This document shows, in pieces, positions 36,325 to 47,402 of a stretch of DNA of 64,000 bases; positions within the stretch are counted from its first letter, which is position 1, and every line of letters starts with the position of its first letter. The stretch is from Haliclystus octoradiatus (lineage: Eukaryota > Cnidaria > Staurozoa > Stauromedusae > Haliclystidae), in NCBI GenBank assembly GCA_916610825.1, contig OU744451.1, positions 3,203,845 to 3,267,844 of the forward strand. Direction: 5' to 3'. The translations under genes and the position numbers were made by a program. The notes below the pieces were generated by a model, which ran no database searches, had not been told where the DNA came from, and saw only the letters and a list, made by a program, of their open reading frames with translations.

Positions 36325-36965
36325 TGTAGACGGTGTCGCCCTACCGAAGGCACCCGTACCACTCCTTTATTTTTTGATTGATTGATTGAAAACATTTACT
36401 TCCGTAAAACAACAATGATTGCGATTTACTTACAGAAATTGAATAATAGATTGACTAATAAGTAAGGTATATTTACACATATTTGAGATAATCTGTTAGA
36501 TTCTCAGAATTAAGTCTAACTTTAAAAGTATATAAATTAGGGGCACAGCGAGTTTCAACTGATAAAGAATTGAATATAAAGAATTGTATTTATACATCGT
36601 ACAGAGAAAGAATTACGATAAAGATTAGTGTTACATTTCGGCATTAATAGGCGTCCATGTGATGAAATTATTTCTAGATTAGTGGCTTATTCGCTGATAG
36701 TAATGATTTTAAACGCTGCATATCAATTTCAACAGATTTCATGGAAGATTTCATTTCTCGATTGTCAATGCGCAACGATGCGTCGCAGCTACTCACAATA
36801 CAATTCCCTCTGGACCATTCCATCTGCCATCCTCAGATGGTACTCATTTGATGTTTCAGATAAAGTCAAGGCTGAGTTGACCTTAAGGGGATTTGAACCA
36901 CAGTCGATCAGATATGATCCAATCTGAAGTTCAGTTGCTCTGCCATCTGAGATAATCCTCCTCGC
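36325..36965 (-). mobile_element. tRNA-derived SINE (copy 3)
   Basis: Same element, offset 17172 bases from copy 1. Confidence 0.8.
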
Positions 36966-38225
36966 AGACATGGTATACTAGATTGATTGACATTATCGTG
37001 TAACATAATCCTGACAAATTATGAATAATTCTGCTCTTGCATTTCTGTTGTGAATTCAAGATATGGTATATACTATTCAATGTTGTCAAAATATTTTTCT
37101 AGTTTTCTCTTCTAGAGATCGAAACGTTGCAATTCTCAGTGTTTTACTAAGAAGCTTCAAATAAATAATTGATCTTTGCTGGCATTCTGCAATTACAATT
37201 ACCATATTTACAATTCTGTAAAATAACATATGTTTGTTGAATCATTATATGAAGTCTCGTAAATTTCTACTCAAGGACTCAAATCCACATAGTTTATAGG
37301 GAAGATCTATTTTCTATATTTGAGAAATGTTTTATTGGAATAATATGATCACAAGAAGATTTGTGCTTAAAATAAGAAGATAATTTCTTCAACGTTTTTA
37401 TTCATTAGAAATATATAAGTCACGTGCCTTAAAATGGAAATCAATTATATTTTACGTGTAGTGCAGGAAACAGCCTCGTTTCCATATTAGTACATTAGCC
37501 TCGTAAAATAATTAATTAACATATATAACGTAATTATAGCTGACAAAGTTGATTGAGGTCAGTCGATGTAAGCTCAAGCTAAGAGGCAGTTATATATATT
37601 TACCGATATCAATAAACACAACAACATGAATCGTTTTGTCGTTATTGATATGCCTACTACATACGAAATTATAAAATGCAATTTATTAATACTTTCAACT
37701 GTACACCCCTGTTGGCCGTGCCAATGGTTTTTTTTATGACAAGAATAATTTTTCAAGATTATAAAGAAACTTTGGTGACAATTATTTATTTACAAACGGA
37801 TGTGCAACAATTAACAAAAATATTGTTCTGAGGTGCAAATGCTGTAATTAATTATGTAGAGAAAAAATTCCAGCCCGCATGTCTTAAAAGCATGTTTAAA
37901 AGTAGAATGCCGTAAATACACACACTAAATGTAATATATAATGCATGTAATATTTTTTCTCAAGTCATATTTTTAATTTGAATTTTTTGAAAACGATCGA
38001 GTGATAAGTTATCAGTCTTACTTCCATTTAAGGGCAGGTATAGCTTATCGTATTATGATTATAAGATTGGAGTCGCTATTCAATGGACCCTGATCCACTA
38101 CTCGGGACCCTACAACTGTGATATTCCGTATAAATTATTAATCAACACCCTACCTTCTTCCTGATGTAGCCGGTTCTTTTTATATGCAGTGGATTTTTTT
38201 CGCTGAGAGCAATGACTTAATAAGG

Positions 38226-38404
38226 GATTACATCACTCTTGTGAGTGGGTTATCGGAGTTTACATTTACGAGTTCACTAACAACAAACTCGAAATCCATA
38301 TCGTAAACGAGGCGACCTCGTTTACGATATGGATTTCGAGTTTGTTGTTAGAGAACGAGTGGATCTAAATTTCGATGGACCACACGATCAAGAGTGATGT
38401 AATC
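38226..38404. mobile_element. MITE with perfect palindrome (copy 3)
   Basis: Same as 21054-21232, offset 17172. Confidence 0.88.
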
Positions 38405-38785
38405 ATTTTAATAACATGTCACATAACCTTTGTCTGGAACATTAATTATCTCTCATCAATTTCACTACAACAATGATTTGTTTTCTAATTTAATGGGTCA
38501 TTGACTTTTCATTAATACAATTTGAATGAAATTGTTACGAATATCATTTAAATATATAAAGCGAAAAATTCAACAGAACTGTTGTTCAAATATGTTTGCA
38601 ATATCAGAAGTATAGTAAAAGTTACATCTGAATATAGCAAATCCCAAGAAGTTACTTTTTTAATTTCTCAATTGAATTTTCAATTACAGAGTATACATTT
38701 AAATTGATTTTATGAAAAAATATTCAATCTGTCGCAGCTAGTCGCCATTTTCAAAACATGTGTTCTTGCTGTTTGGTTAAACTGT

Positions 38786-39605
38786 GCAGGTATAGGTCTA
38801 TAACCGCATACGTGCGGGTATAGACCATAGACTTATTAGAACATCTAGACCGCTAACTTCTGACGTCACAGTGTCCGCTCGAAAACCATCGAATAAACGA
38901 AATCCGCCATGTTGGCCTCACCACATTTTTAAAACGCCATTTAAAATATTAGGAAACTGACAAATGGAGTGAGGGTAATAAGCTATTGTGAGCGCAATTG
39001 AATACCGATCGTCATCAAATTTCAATAATTTGAAGATCATAGATTTTGATAGGCAATGGAAGTGTTCAATCCGATTGGTAACTGAGAGATCAGCGAAAAA
39101 GTAGAACGAACTACTTTCAGAGATATTGTTGTAAATATATTCAAAATTCTATTAATGATGTAAACATATTTCAAAGTATCTGAATCAATAGATAATCATG
39201 ATCGCATAATTATTCATACAGATTAAAGAGGAATAATCCATTTAAATGTTACAAAAATTGTATGTTCAGCTAAAAATTACGTGTTAATTCATTTATGTCA
39301 CCAATCGGATTGAACACGTCCATTGTCTAGAAAAATCTATGATCTTCAAATGGTTGGAATTCGATGACGATCAGTCTTCTAATGCTCTCACAACAGCTTT
39401 TTTCCTTCATTTCATTTGCCAGTTTCCTAATATTTTAAATGGACTTTTGAAAACCTGGTGAGGCCAACATGGCGGATATTCTTTGCGCTTTTCGAAATTT
39501 CGAGAAATTTTGGCGGACGTTCGATTTAAGGGCTTGTTAATGGATGACGTCAGAAGTTAGCGGTCTAGATGTTCTAATAAGTCTATGGTATAGACCTATA
39601 CCTGC
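38786..39605. mobile_element. Complete 820-bp foldback element
   Basis: Left arm 38786 to about 39075 and right arm about 39299-39605 are inverted, diverged copies. Pairs include GCAGGTATAGGTCTATA / complement, AGAACATCTAGACCGCTAAC / complement, GGCCTCACCACATTTT / its right-arm counterpart, and AATCCGATTGGT / complement. The loop is about 220 bases. No coding capacity. It is the only full copy and lies at the end of the triplication. Confidence 0.88.
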
Positions 39606-40454
39606 CATACCTGCACGCTTTTAGTGGTTGCCATGAAATCTCGTCGGTTGTCTTGACATAGCTGCTAAACACGTGGTAAATATCCACCAATCATGACTCG
39701 AGTTTTTTTCAAGTGATTAATAAAACGTCCTTAACTGATCCCAGCCGCTACACTGCAAATCGATTTCAACAGATTACCAAACATGTTACGCGCTAAAATC
39801 GCAAAGAAAAGACACGATAAATTTGAACCTATTTTATAGGCAAATTACATATTTCTTTTGCGCCCAATTTTCATGCTAAAGGAAAATAACAGGAATGTAT
39901 ATTATCTATTTTGAGATCGATTGATAATGGTATATTGTGTACTGGTAGACAATATATTACTGACGTATGAAAGTTGAACAAAATCATTGATTTTAATGAA
40001 GAGAAAAATTGAATATAAATTATGAATACAAGCAGTTTTTGGTAAATAAAATTTACAGCTACATTGCAAATAATATTTCATATAATGATTTCATTAATTT
40101 ATCGAATCTATGTGGCTCTTTACACGAATTTCCGAGTTTGAACAGAACGCTTAGTCTCACGAAGACTAGCTACAGTGAGTCCTATTAAATATTGGGTGAT
40201 TGTAGGACGTTATCTAAGATAGTATATAGTATAACGCTTTCATAGATTAATTTACATTAATTGTGGCACATTTGGTAGTGATGTTTGATGCCAATGCGAA
40301 AACGAAAAAGTGAGCTGAGTGTAAGATTTGAAGGCAATCAAAGGCAAGCAGTTAATAGGCAACACGAGACGCCAAACTATGATAGAAGATGGGTTATTGA
40401 ATCGAGAGAATGAAGTGCATCAGCCAGATAAATTGAGACACCATATACAGAAGC
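39606..40454. other. AT-rich intergenic stretch
   Basis: No gene or element recognised between the foldback and the next MITE. Confidence 0.5.
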
Positions 40455-40758
40455 CCGGGGGGGTAACTCTACTGTGATGGCTATACGGGGACGTGTCACT
40501 TTTTTGGGTCCATATTCCAGCCGAGAAAAAACTTTTTGGGTATGAGATTTCAAATTTTGGAGCTTTTGGGTGTCCTATTTTTGAATTTTTCAAAAAATTT
40601 GAAAAAATTTGCATCATTTTTGTGTATTTACCTAAAATCAATCAACCTGCTAGAACTTTTTGGGTAGCATCAACAGAGTTTTTGGAACTTTTTGGGTACT
40701 TCACTTTTTTCCAAAGTGGCACCTCCCCGTCCCTGAAGAGCTGGAGTTACCCCCTGGG
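40455..40758. mobile_element. CCCGGGGGG-type hAT-like MITE
   Basis: Ends CCGGGGGGGTAACTCT and AGTTACCCCCTGGG. Near-identical 8-bp flanks ACAGAAGC (40447-40454) and ACAGAACC (40759-40766). Many TTTTTGGGT/ACCCAAAAA subrepeats. The ORFs over it are by-products of these repeats. Confidence 0.85.
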
Positions 40759-41141
40759 ACAGAACCAGCTAGATTGGCATTAAATCAGCAGCGTCTCACT
40801 AACGCTAGAAATATGGAATCACGTGCTATTAGATCTGTCAGGTAACAAAATACATGAAGATTGGATTTAAATCGAATAAGAATTGAAACATTAAGAAGTA
40901 TAACATAATACTCGATTATACCCAGTTCGCATATACGCAATGCAGGGGGTATAACCATGAATGCTAGTTAAATATAACGGAGCTGAATAGCGTGACACCC
41001 ATTCCGTTGCAAAAGCTTCTGCAATAACGGGGGTAGTTTGATCAATTATTGATATCTTTCTACCCATCTTTAGTGTAATGATCGGCCATTGTAAGAAGGT
41101 ATTTATGCATTTTTTGGAATTGGATTTATCATTTATCCACA

Positions 41142-41282
41142 AACCGAGTAAGCTTGCAGCAATTTTTCACCGGGGTGGCTGGCTAAAATGGTTAGTATTT
41201 TGAAAGTGCTCCGGCCAGGAATTGAACCCGAGATCCTTCGGGCCGTGATCCAACACCCTAGCCACTACACCAAGGCCGCAGG
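41142..41282 (-). mobile_element. tRNA-derived SINE, second family
   Basis: On the minus strand: GCGGCCTTGGTGTAGTGGCT (A-box GTGTAGTGG) and GGGTTCAATTCC (B-box), then GAGCACTTTCAAAATACTAA and a tail ending CTTACTCGG. It is the same family as 63627-63812 but lacks the GGCGTCAGGAAGGGCATC block. Confidence 0.85.
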
Positions 41283-41865
41283 ATGTGTGCATGAGTCAGA
41301 GCAGAGGATGAACGACGTACAGCTACTATATCTATGTGTACTGCTTGTAATCGATTAAGACATTTTGAAATCAAAATTTATAAAAAGATGATGTTTTGGC
41401 GGAATTGGATTTTATATCAATTGGTGTGATAGTAGATTAGCCACTATATAACGAAACAAAATGATGCAAAGAAGGAGAATGCTTTGGATTATAATATTCT
41501 GATAGATATCATCAACGATGATAATATAATTCAAATTTTATTTCAACTATTTAGAAATTTTGGATGTTTTTATGAAATTTTTTCTCCCATGATATCCAAA
41601 TTGTTTTGGCTTGCGTGATCCAAACACGAGAGTTAGCCAATCACATTAATATAGAACACATTGGAAAATCTCTTGAATTTTACAATGTTAATATGTGTTT
41701 TCTTTGTTGATGTTTTGATCAAGTGCTTTGGTACTGTCATTTGAGTTTAGCTTCCTTATAGCTGCTACCGCCGCTGTCTTTACATTTTCTACATTTTCTT
41801 ATTTTGGTTAGTGAATGGAAATACAGTAGATACAGTGCCAAGAAATCGCTACAGTGCTAGCAATA

Positions 41866-41950
41866 CAGTGCTAGAAATGAGTGTAGTCCATAATGGACCT
41901 TTAGTCCATAATGGACCTTTAGAAGGTCCATTATGGACTACGCTCATTGC
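41866..41950. repeat. Small palindrome
   Basis: AATGAGTGTAGTCCATAATG is mirrored by CATTATGGACTACGCTCATT, with TCCATAATGGACCTTTAG given twice between. Likely a tiny foldback MITE. Confidence 0.6.
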
Positions 41951-42299
41951 CAAGTTACCCATTAGTATTCACAATTTGCCCTTAAATCTATTTCAAATAG
42001 TCAATAAAATGAACAAGAGAATTGATAGAAGTAAAAAGATAACCTGATTGCTATCGTGAGAAATAGTATTCGTGTTCCGTATTTGTGTATATGTTAATTA
42101 ATCATACAACACTTATTCATATTATTTTGAACAATTAAATAAGCAAATTAATTGAGCTATACAAATTTATGTTCATAAATATAGTAATTACATTTTCTTC
42201 ACATTTCTAGGGAAAACAATGATTCATATTTGTGCTATCGATAAATTCAAGCTTGGATAACCTTCAAAATGAGAACTCACAGTTTTTCTTCGATTATTA

Positions 42300-42497
42300 T
42301 TATTTTTTTATTATTATTTTTTTTTTGCTTCCTAGGAAGATGAGTTGAACTTCGTTTGGACCAAAGTATTTTGGCCATAGCTGCACTTGAGTAGTGAAAA
42401 ATATACTGATAGAAATTTCCTTCTGCATAAGCGAAGTCCATCGCAGCATTAGAACATGTGTGCACCGACGAGGAATCGAACCGCGGTCTCCCGCACA
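42300..42497 (-). mobile_element. 5'-truncated tRNA-SINE with target-site duplication
   Basis: 13-bp direct repeats TCTTCGATTATTA lie at 42287-42299 and 42498-42510. On the minus strand the insert starts GTGCGGGAGACCGC followed by a perfect B-box GGTTCGATTCC, and ends in an A-rich tail. The A-box half is missing, so reverse transcription stopped within the tRNA-like head. It is a different family from the other two SINEs. Confidence 0.85.
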
Positions 42498-43651
42498 TCT
42501 TCGATTATTAATTGTGAAACACGAAGTCATTAGTTGCATTGACATCTGTAATAAATCTCCATATATTTTAAAGTGTGTAAACAAGGATCAGCGAATGCCA
42601 CTGATGCAGGGTAACATGTCTGTCTCCAGTTACATCTATTACTAATCAATGCATTCGCGTCACTTAACTGACAATTATAGTCATACACCACTCAAGGAAT
42701 TGTTCGCCACCACTAAAATCCAGATAGAATATTCAAAACTTTACCAACGTGGCATGTGAGTCTAATAAGATGATGTGCCCCATCGCATGAATAAATATAT
42801 ATGTTCCTGTTTCTACGATGAAAGTGGACAATTAATTTACATTCATAAGTGGCCCAGACCAACTATTACATTTATACTTTTTTCTCTAACGTCAATCAAA
42901 AACTAACAGGAATAATGGCTAGAGGGAATTGATAGAAAAAAGCTACCAAACATTATTGTCCGGATAGTTGAGCCTCGACATATGGACATCATTATTATTA
43001 TAATTAACTTGTCTTGCCTCAGTGGAATATTTTGGAATAAAAAAGGGGCTCTTTTATGCTTTTAACATCTGTGCCTCTGGGATTTCCTGCCAATGGTGCT
43101 ACTTTCCCTGAAGAGGGAGTAATTATTTACAGAAAATATATGACAAACTGCTTGAAATATCAAACATTTCCTGACAGCAAAAAGTGTTTCCCCGAAGTGT
43201 AGCGTTGTTTTTTCAGAATTCGACACGCTAATCTTTCGTTGCAATGTCATGTGATTGCAATGTCATTCTTTGAAATTAGATAGTACTGTAAACTTTGACA
43301 GCAGGCTAGAAGGAAGACCTTAAAAATTAAGGTTTTTACGACCAAGAAATGGAAAAGTTGAAAAATATCGAAAATCTTCAAAATTGATAGAGTAGAATTT
43401 TACAAGATTCCGGAAAAGGCCACCTTTAAAATGAAACGTACCCGTCTATAACCGATCGATAGAAGTGCACCCGTGCAAAGGCTCTAAAAATTGTCACTGT
43501 ATATACTATTGGGTGTAATAATGCATTCGCGTATTTTAAATGAAAGTGCTTTAAGGGGTTTCGCGACAGTAGCCCCAGTTTCGAGTTTATGCAGAAGTTT
43601 GATTTTTAAAACTAAACTCAAGAAAAGCTACTTGAGAGCCAGTCGTTTTGA

Positions 43652-43882
43652 AAGAGGTGGCACCAGAGAGAGGGCGGGCAGCTACAGCTCCACGTCGGGA
43701 AAAACTAAATTTTCTGTCGGGGGAATTTTTTTAACATATTTTGTAAAAAACAATATGGAATTAGCTCAATTCCAGTATTAGAGACTATTGCCAAATTGTT
43801 TCTATGCAACGTGGAAATTTGGTATAACCCCTCCGTCGGGGATGCCAGCCCCCTCGTGGGGAAAATCCTGGTGCCACCTCTG
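43652..43882. mobile_element. hAT MITE with 8-bp target duplication
   Basis: Right end CTGGTGCCACCTCTG and left end AAGAGGTGGCACCAG show the classic hAT terminus CAGAGGTGG (first base changed at the left). Exact 8-bp flanks CGTTTTGA lie at 43644-43651 and 43883-43890. 231 bp, non-coding. Confidence 0.92.
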
Positions 43883-44488
43883 CGTTTTGATCGTTCTGAA
43901 TTTTTCAAATTCTGCAAGGCATGGAAGATATCCATGTATGTGAATGTAAATTTCGTTTCGTTTATTGATTTGGGTTGTTGCCAACATCTTACTGTGCTGT
44001 GCTGTGCTATACTGCCAATATGTACTTTGTTGAGGTTTTAAAACAATCCTCTCAAGCAATCACAAGCAATAGACCATTAAGATTCGAAATTTGTATTTCA
44101 TAATGGGGTTTATGGAACTGTTTCGTCAACAAACATGAATTTTATTATCCAAATTCGAATCCTAATGGTCTGTTGTTTGTGATTTTTGAGAGGATTGTTT
44201 GCAAAACTCAACAAAAGTGCATAATAATATGATAGCAACATAAAAAATCAATAAACTTTTGAGATAAAAATGATTAATTATCGTTATAACATATGAAGTA
44301 ACATTCACCTATGGTGGTTCAACAATTCATGTTTGTCTACCATCATGAATCTCCAGGGCAGACACCTATTTCTTTAACGTAATCCAAAGAATTTTCAGTC
44401 TATATATCTTTATGGTTATGACCAATCAGGATAATCATTTCAGCTGAAAATCTCACAGAATTCTTTTCGAACATTCATTGGCACTAAC

Positions 44489-44563
44489 CTGAACATGGAT
44501 TTGCATTGCAGCATACGCTATAGGACCGCCATTCGAAGGAGGAAGACTGTTAGGACACCTTTT
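44489..44563 (-). pseudogene. Truncated, frameshifted TSP1 exon copy
   Basis: The second half of a TSP1 exon: KRCPNSLPPSNGGPIA and, after a frameshift, CNANPCS before the same donor GTTAGT. The first half has been deleted together with intron sequence, as alignment with the block at 45202-45900 shows. Confidence 0.75.
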
Positions 44564-45201
44564 CTGCTTGAAATAAATATAATTTATTAATAAATGCATG
44601 GAGTACAAGGGCTTCTTTTAGCAGCCAACCACAGGCAATATAGACCATTAGGATTCAAATCCAGGATTTATTAATGGGATATGTAGAATCCTTTAACATT
44701 TATACATGATATTTTACCATCAAAACGAATGCTAATTGTCTATTGTTTGTGATTTATTGAGAACATTGTTTGGAAAACTCATCAAAAGTGCTTATAACAA
44801 CATGATACATCAAAAACTCCAAAAAATTATCAATTAGCGTTATAACATATTTGAAGTCATTGGTTTCCACCATGGAAAGGCGAGAATTCACAAGATGGAT
44901 GAAAATTTTGAGCGAATTTTTTTTTTTTTATCACTCGTTTTACTTTCAAAACAATTGATACATCGTAAATGCGATCCTATCGATGGCATCAAGATTAAAG
45001 TACTGTCTTGATTAATTTCTGTTATGGCGGCTCAAAATTTCATGTTTTGTATACCATCACGAAACCCCATTGCAGGTACCTATTCCTTCAAGGTATTTCA
45101 TGGGATTTTCAGTCTATTATCTCTCTTGTTATGATCAATCATGATTGTCATTCCAACTTAAAATCTCATGGAATTTGATTGGATGACTCATTGGCACTAA
45201 C

Positions 45202-45372
45202 CAGGGCATGGGTTTTCATTGCAGCTTACTGTCTCTTCATCAATTCCAGGACACGCGGGACCCCAATTCGAAGGAGGAGGATTGTCACAAGAACGAGTTT
45301 TCTGTTGAATTCCTCCGTCACAACTTACACTGCATGACCCAATTGTAAACTACTGTGACCATTCACCAGGAA
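45202..45372 (-). pseudogene. TSP1 domain exon with in-frame stop (phase 1-1)
   Basis: The acceptor TATATAG and donor CCTG|GTTAGT enclose 171 bases, 57 codons, the normal size of a TSP1 repeat. The translation shows GEWSQ, a stop, then FTIGSCSVSCDGG, TRSCDNPPPSNWGPAC and VSCNENPCP. The stop (complement of 45350-45352, TAG) replaces the second Trp of the WxxW motif, a single-base change from TGG. The exon is otherwise well kept with all six Cys. It may be a recently dead exon, a polymorphism or a sequence error. No flanking exons of the same gene are certain. Confidence 0.82.
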
Positions 45373-46083
45373 CTATATATCAAATATGTAATACACATTT
45401 AATCAAATACATCTGTAAAGATATAAGCATCCATTCTATTGACTTATTGACCTATACTTCATAATTGTCGTTTTGAAAGCAGTCTTTCATTTCCAGGTTT
45501 TATATAAACTTTTTCTGAATGGATATACCAGACTTTGATTATTAGAATTATTATCGATATTTAAAGTGCAAACTCTACTTTACCACAGATTCAGGTAGCT
45601 GGAGCTTAATGATGACGAAATGTGTATTTAATTTCTTGATTTTGACTCGTATAAGCGGAGATATTTAATGTTAAACCAGCGCTATCTTCTATTATTTCCT
45701 TTTCCCAAGCCCGGAATAACAGTGGAAATGATATGTGGGGGCTTACTATATAGGATGAAGGACAAAATAAAATTTTAAAAATCGTATATCCTTTTGCCTA
45801 AAGTCAAGAATTTCGTCTAAGTCAACTATGAACTATTCTTATGGACATCATACTGCTTGAAATAAACATAATTTATTAATAAATGCATGAAATACAAGGG
45901 CGTCTAGTAATTGAAAATTGATTTTCTGTTGAAAAGGCTCAAGCTGCTGATCTCATCTTAGTAATAATCGAAATGTCGAACTTTCTGAAATAAATGTCTA
46001 CGCTTATATACTTCCAAATTAAGGATTCATTTTCGCCATTCTTCACCATTTAACTTCAGCTACCCGAATATGTGCTGAAAGTA

Positions 46084-46178
46084 TGTCATGTCATGTCATG
46101 TCATGTCATGTCATGTCATGTCATCATACATACATACATACATACATACATACATACATACATACATACATACATAAA
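46084..46178. repeat. Compound microsatellite (TCATG)n then (CATA)n
   Basis: About eight TCATG units (46084-46124) are followed by about thirteen CATA units to 46178. Confidence 0.95.
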
Positions 46179-46349
46179 AATATACGAGAACGCTAAATTT
46201 TAATGCACCTGGAATTATCACTTGATGATGATCCTGGAAAAGAGAAATCAAAATAGTAAAAGTATACTATACTTAGAATATTCCGTAATTGTAAGATATT
46301 ATCGCTTCAAAAAAGATGCAAGAGAATGCAATCATAAGCAAGACTCTAC

Positions 46350-46442
46350 CTATTCTCTGCTACAATAAAGTGAGAGTCGATGTAGTAGAGGCGTAGCCTC
46401 ATTCCATCACGACACTCATATCCGCGCAATGCTCCAGTTCTC
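46350..46442 (-). CDS. Candidate exon of an unknown gene
   Basis: The acceptor CGGTTTTATTAG and donor AATAG|GTAGAG enclose 93 bases with only one open frame: RTGALRGYECRDGMRLRLYY and IDSHFIVAEN. A donor GTGAGT near 46518 upstream would end a small exon in the matching phase, and a good acceptor TCTTTTCCAG near 46232 follows; joining to it gives a stop within five codons. I recognise no domain. It lies upstream, on the same strand, of the TSP1 exons, but the phases do not link them. Confidence 0.35.
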
Positions 46443-47402
46443 CTAATAAAACCGAAAGTTAACACTGCGACATTAACCGAAAATACGATGTCCCAAATCA
46501 CCCCTGACGGTAACTCACGTGATGCCAGGTCTCTGTGGCGTGCTTTACGTATTTTAGGTATTTACGCATTTTTTAATTGCTTAGCTATAAATCTCAGTTT
46601 TATTAGGTCTTCAATGTGACGCCTCTCGGAAAACCAGGGCCGGGATAGAATAAGGCTAGTAGAGGCCTATGAATCTATCATAATAAAATATATCCTGAAT
46701 TTCAAAGGCAACATCGAGTTAGGTCATGGGACTTCTGTTCTAGCGAGTGTAGGCAATTCAAAATTGATTTGTCAAATCTATCGATACAATTCGCTCTTTG
46801 GCATGATCGAGCTCAATCCCTGTTATGGAAATACATAAGCATTATTTCAGGAAAGGCTAAACAAAACAGGCCATTCAACCTTTACAATTTAATGTTGAAA
46901 TCAGAATGTGGAAAATAACTTCTAATTCGGAAAATGGAACATTATTGAAAGAACGCATTTGCTTCTTACTGTGGAGATTTTGTTGTTATCATTGTAAAAT
47001 AAGATATGTCTTTCGTCTTTATTGTTTTGATGAAGAAAAATTTGACGTTGTTTTCCATCAAATGTTTGTAATCGATTCCATATGATTGTATTGTAACACA
47101 TTCATCTTTCCATGAAGAACATTTCAGTAACATATATTGATGATGTAGATCAGAACTGAAGGATTTGTCAGTGGCTTTGTTAGCAAAGATATCGGATCAC
47201 CTTATACGAGACCCAGGAATAAAAACATGTAAGACAGATATCTGGCTATGTTATTTATATTCATTCTTTTGAACCGCTGATTGAATCGCAATCCTGAAAT
47301 TAAACATTGAAGAAGTAATAGTTTATCTCTTATGATGTGCTTTAAAATGTGTGTTGTCATAATTGTATCCATTTGTAACTGTATAATAGTGCAGTCATTA
47401 TA

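Larger units (their letters stand above)
30712..39328. repeat. Tandem triplication, copy 3 (8617 bp)
   Basis: Identity to copy 2 is very high over the full length. Its right end continues past the shared CATTGTCT into the rest of the foldback element (39329-39605), which copies 1 and 2 lack. Confidence 0.95.
44064..45902. repeat. Diverged tandem duplication carrying a TSP1 exon
   Basis: Block A (44064-44613) and block B (44632-45902) share, in order, GCAATAGACCATTAAGATTC / its counterpart, TTGTTTGTGATTT, TCGTTATAACATAT, the TSP1 exon remnant with TTGGCACTAACC just below it, and TGCTTGAAATAAATATAATT. Block A has lost about 480 bases and the first half of the exon. Confidence 0.8.

Noticed and set aside
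12703..39328. CRISPR array or satellite array
   Set aside because: Only three units of 8.5-9.5 kb with internal transposons. No short regular repeats with spacers.
12703..39328. Simple assembly artefact (repeated contig overlap)
   Set aside because: Not fully excluded. But copy-specific substitutions, two clean insertions in copy 1 and a continued foldback arm only after copy 3 argue for real differences, at least between haplotypes.
41226..41281. tRNA gene on the minus strand
   Set aside because: A- and B-boxes are present but the arms do not pair as a tRNA, and the sequence continues into a SINE body shared with 63.7 kb.
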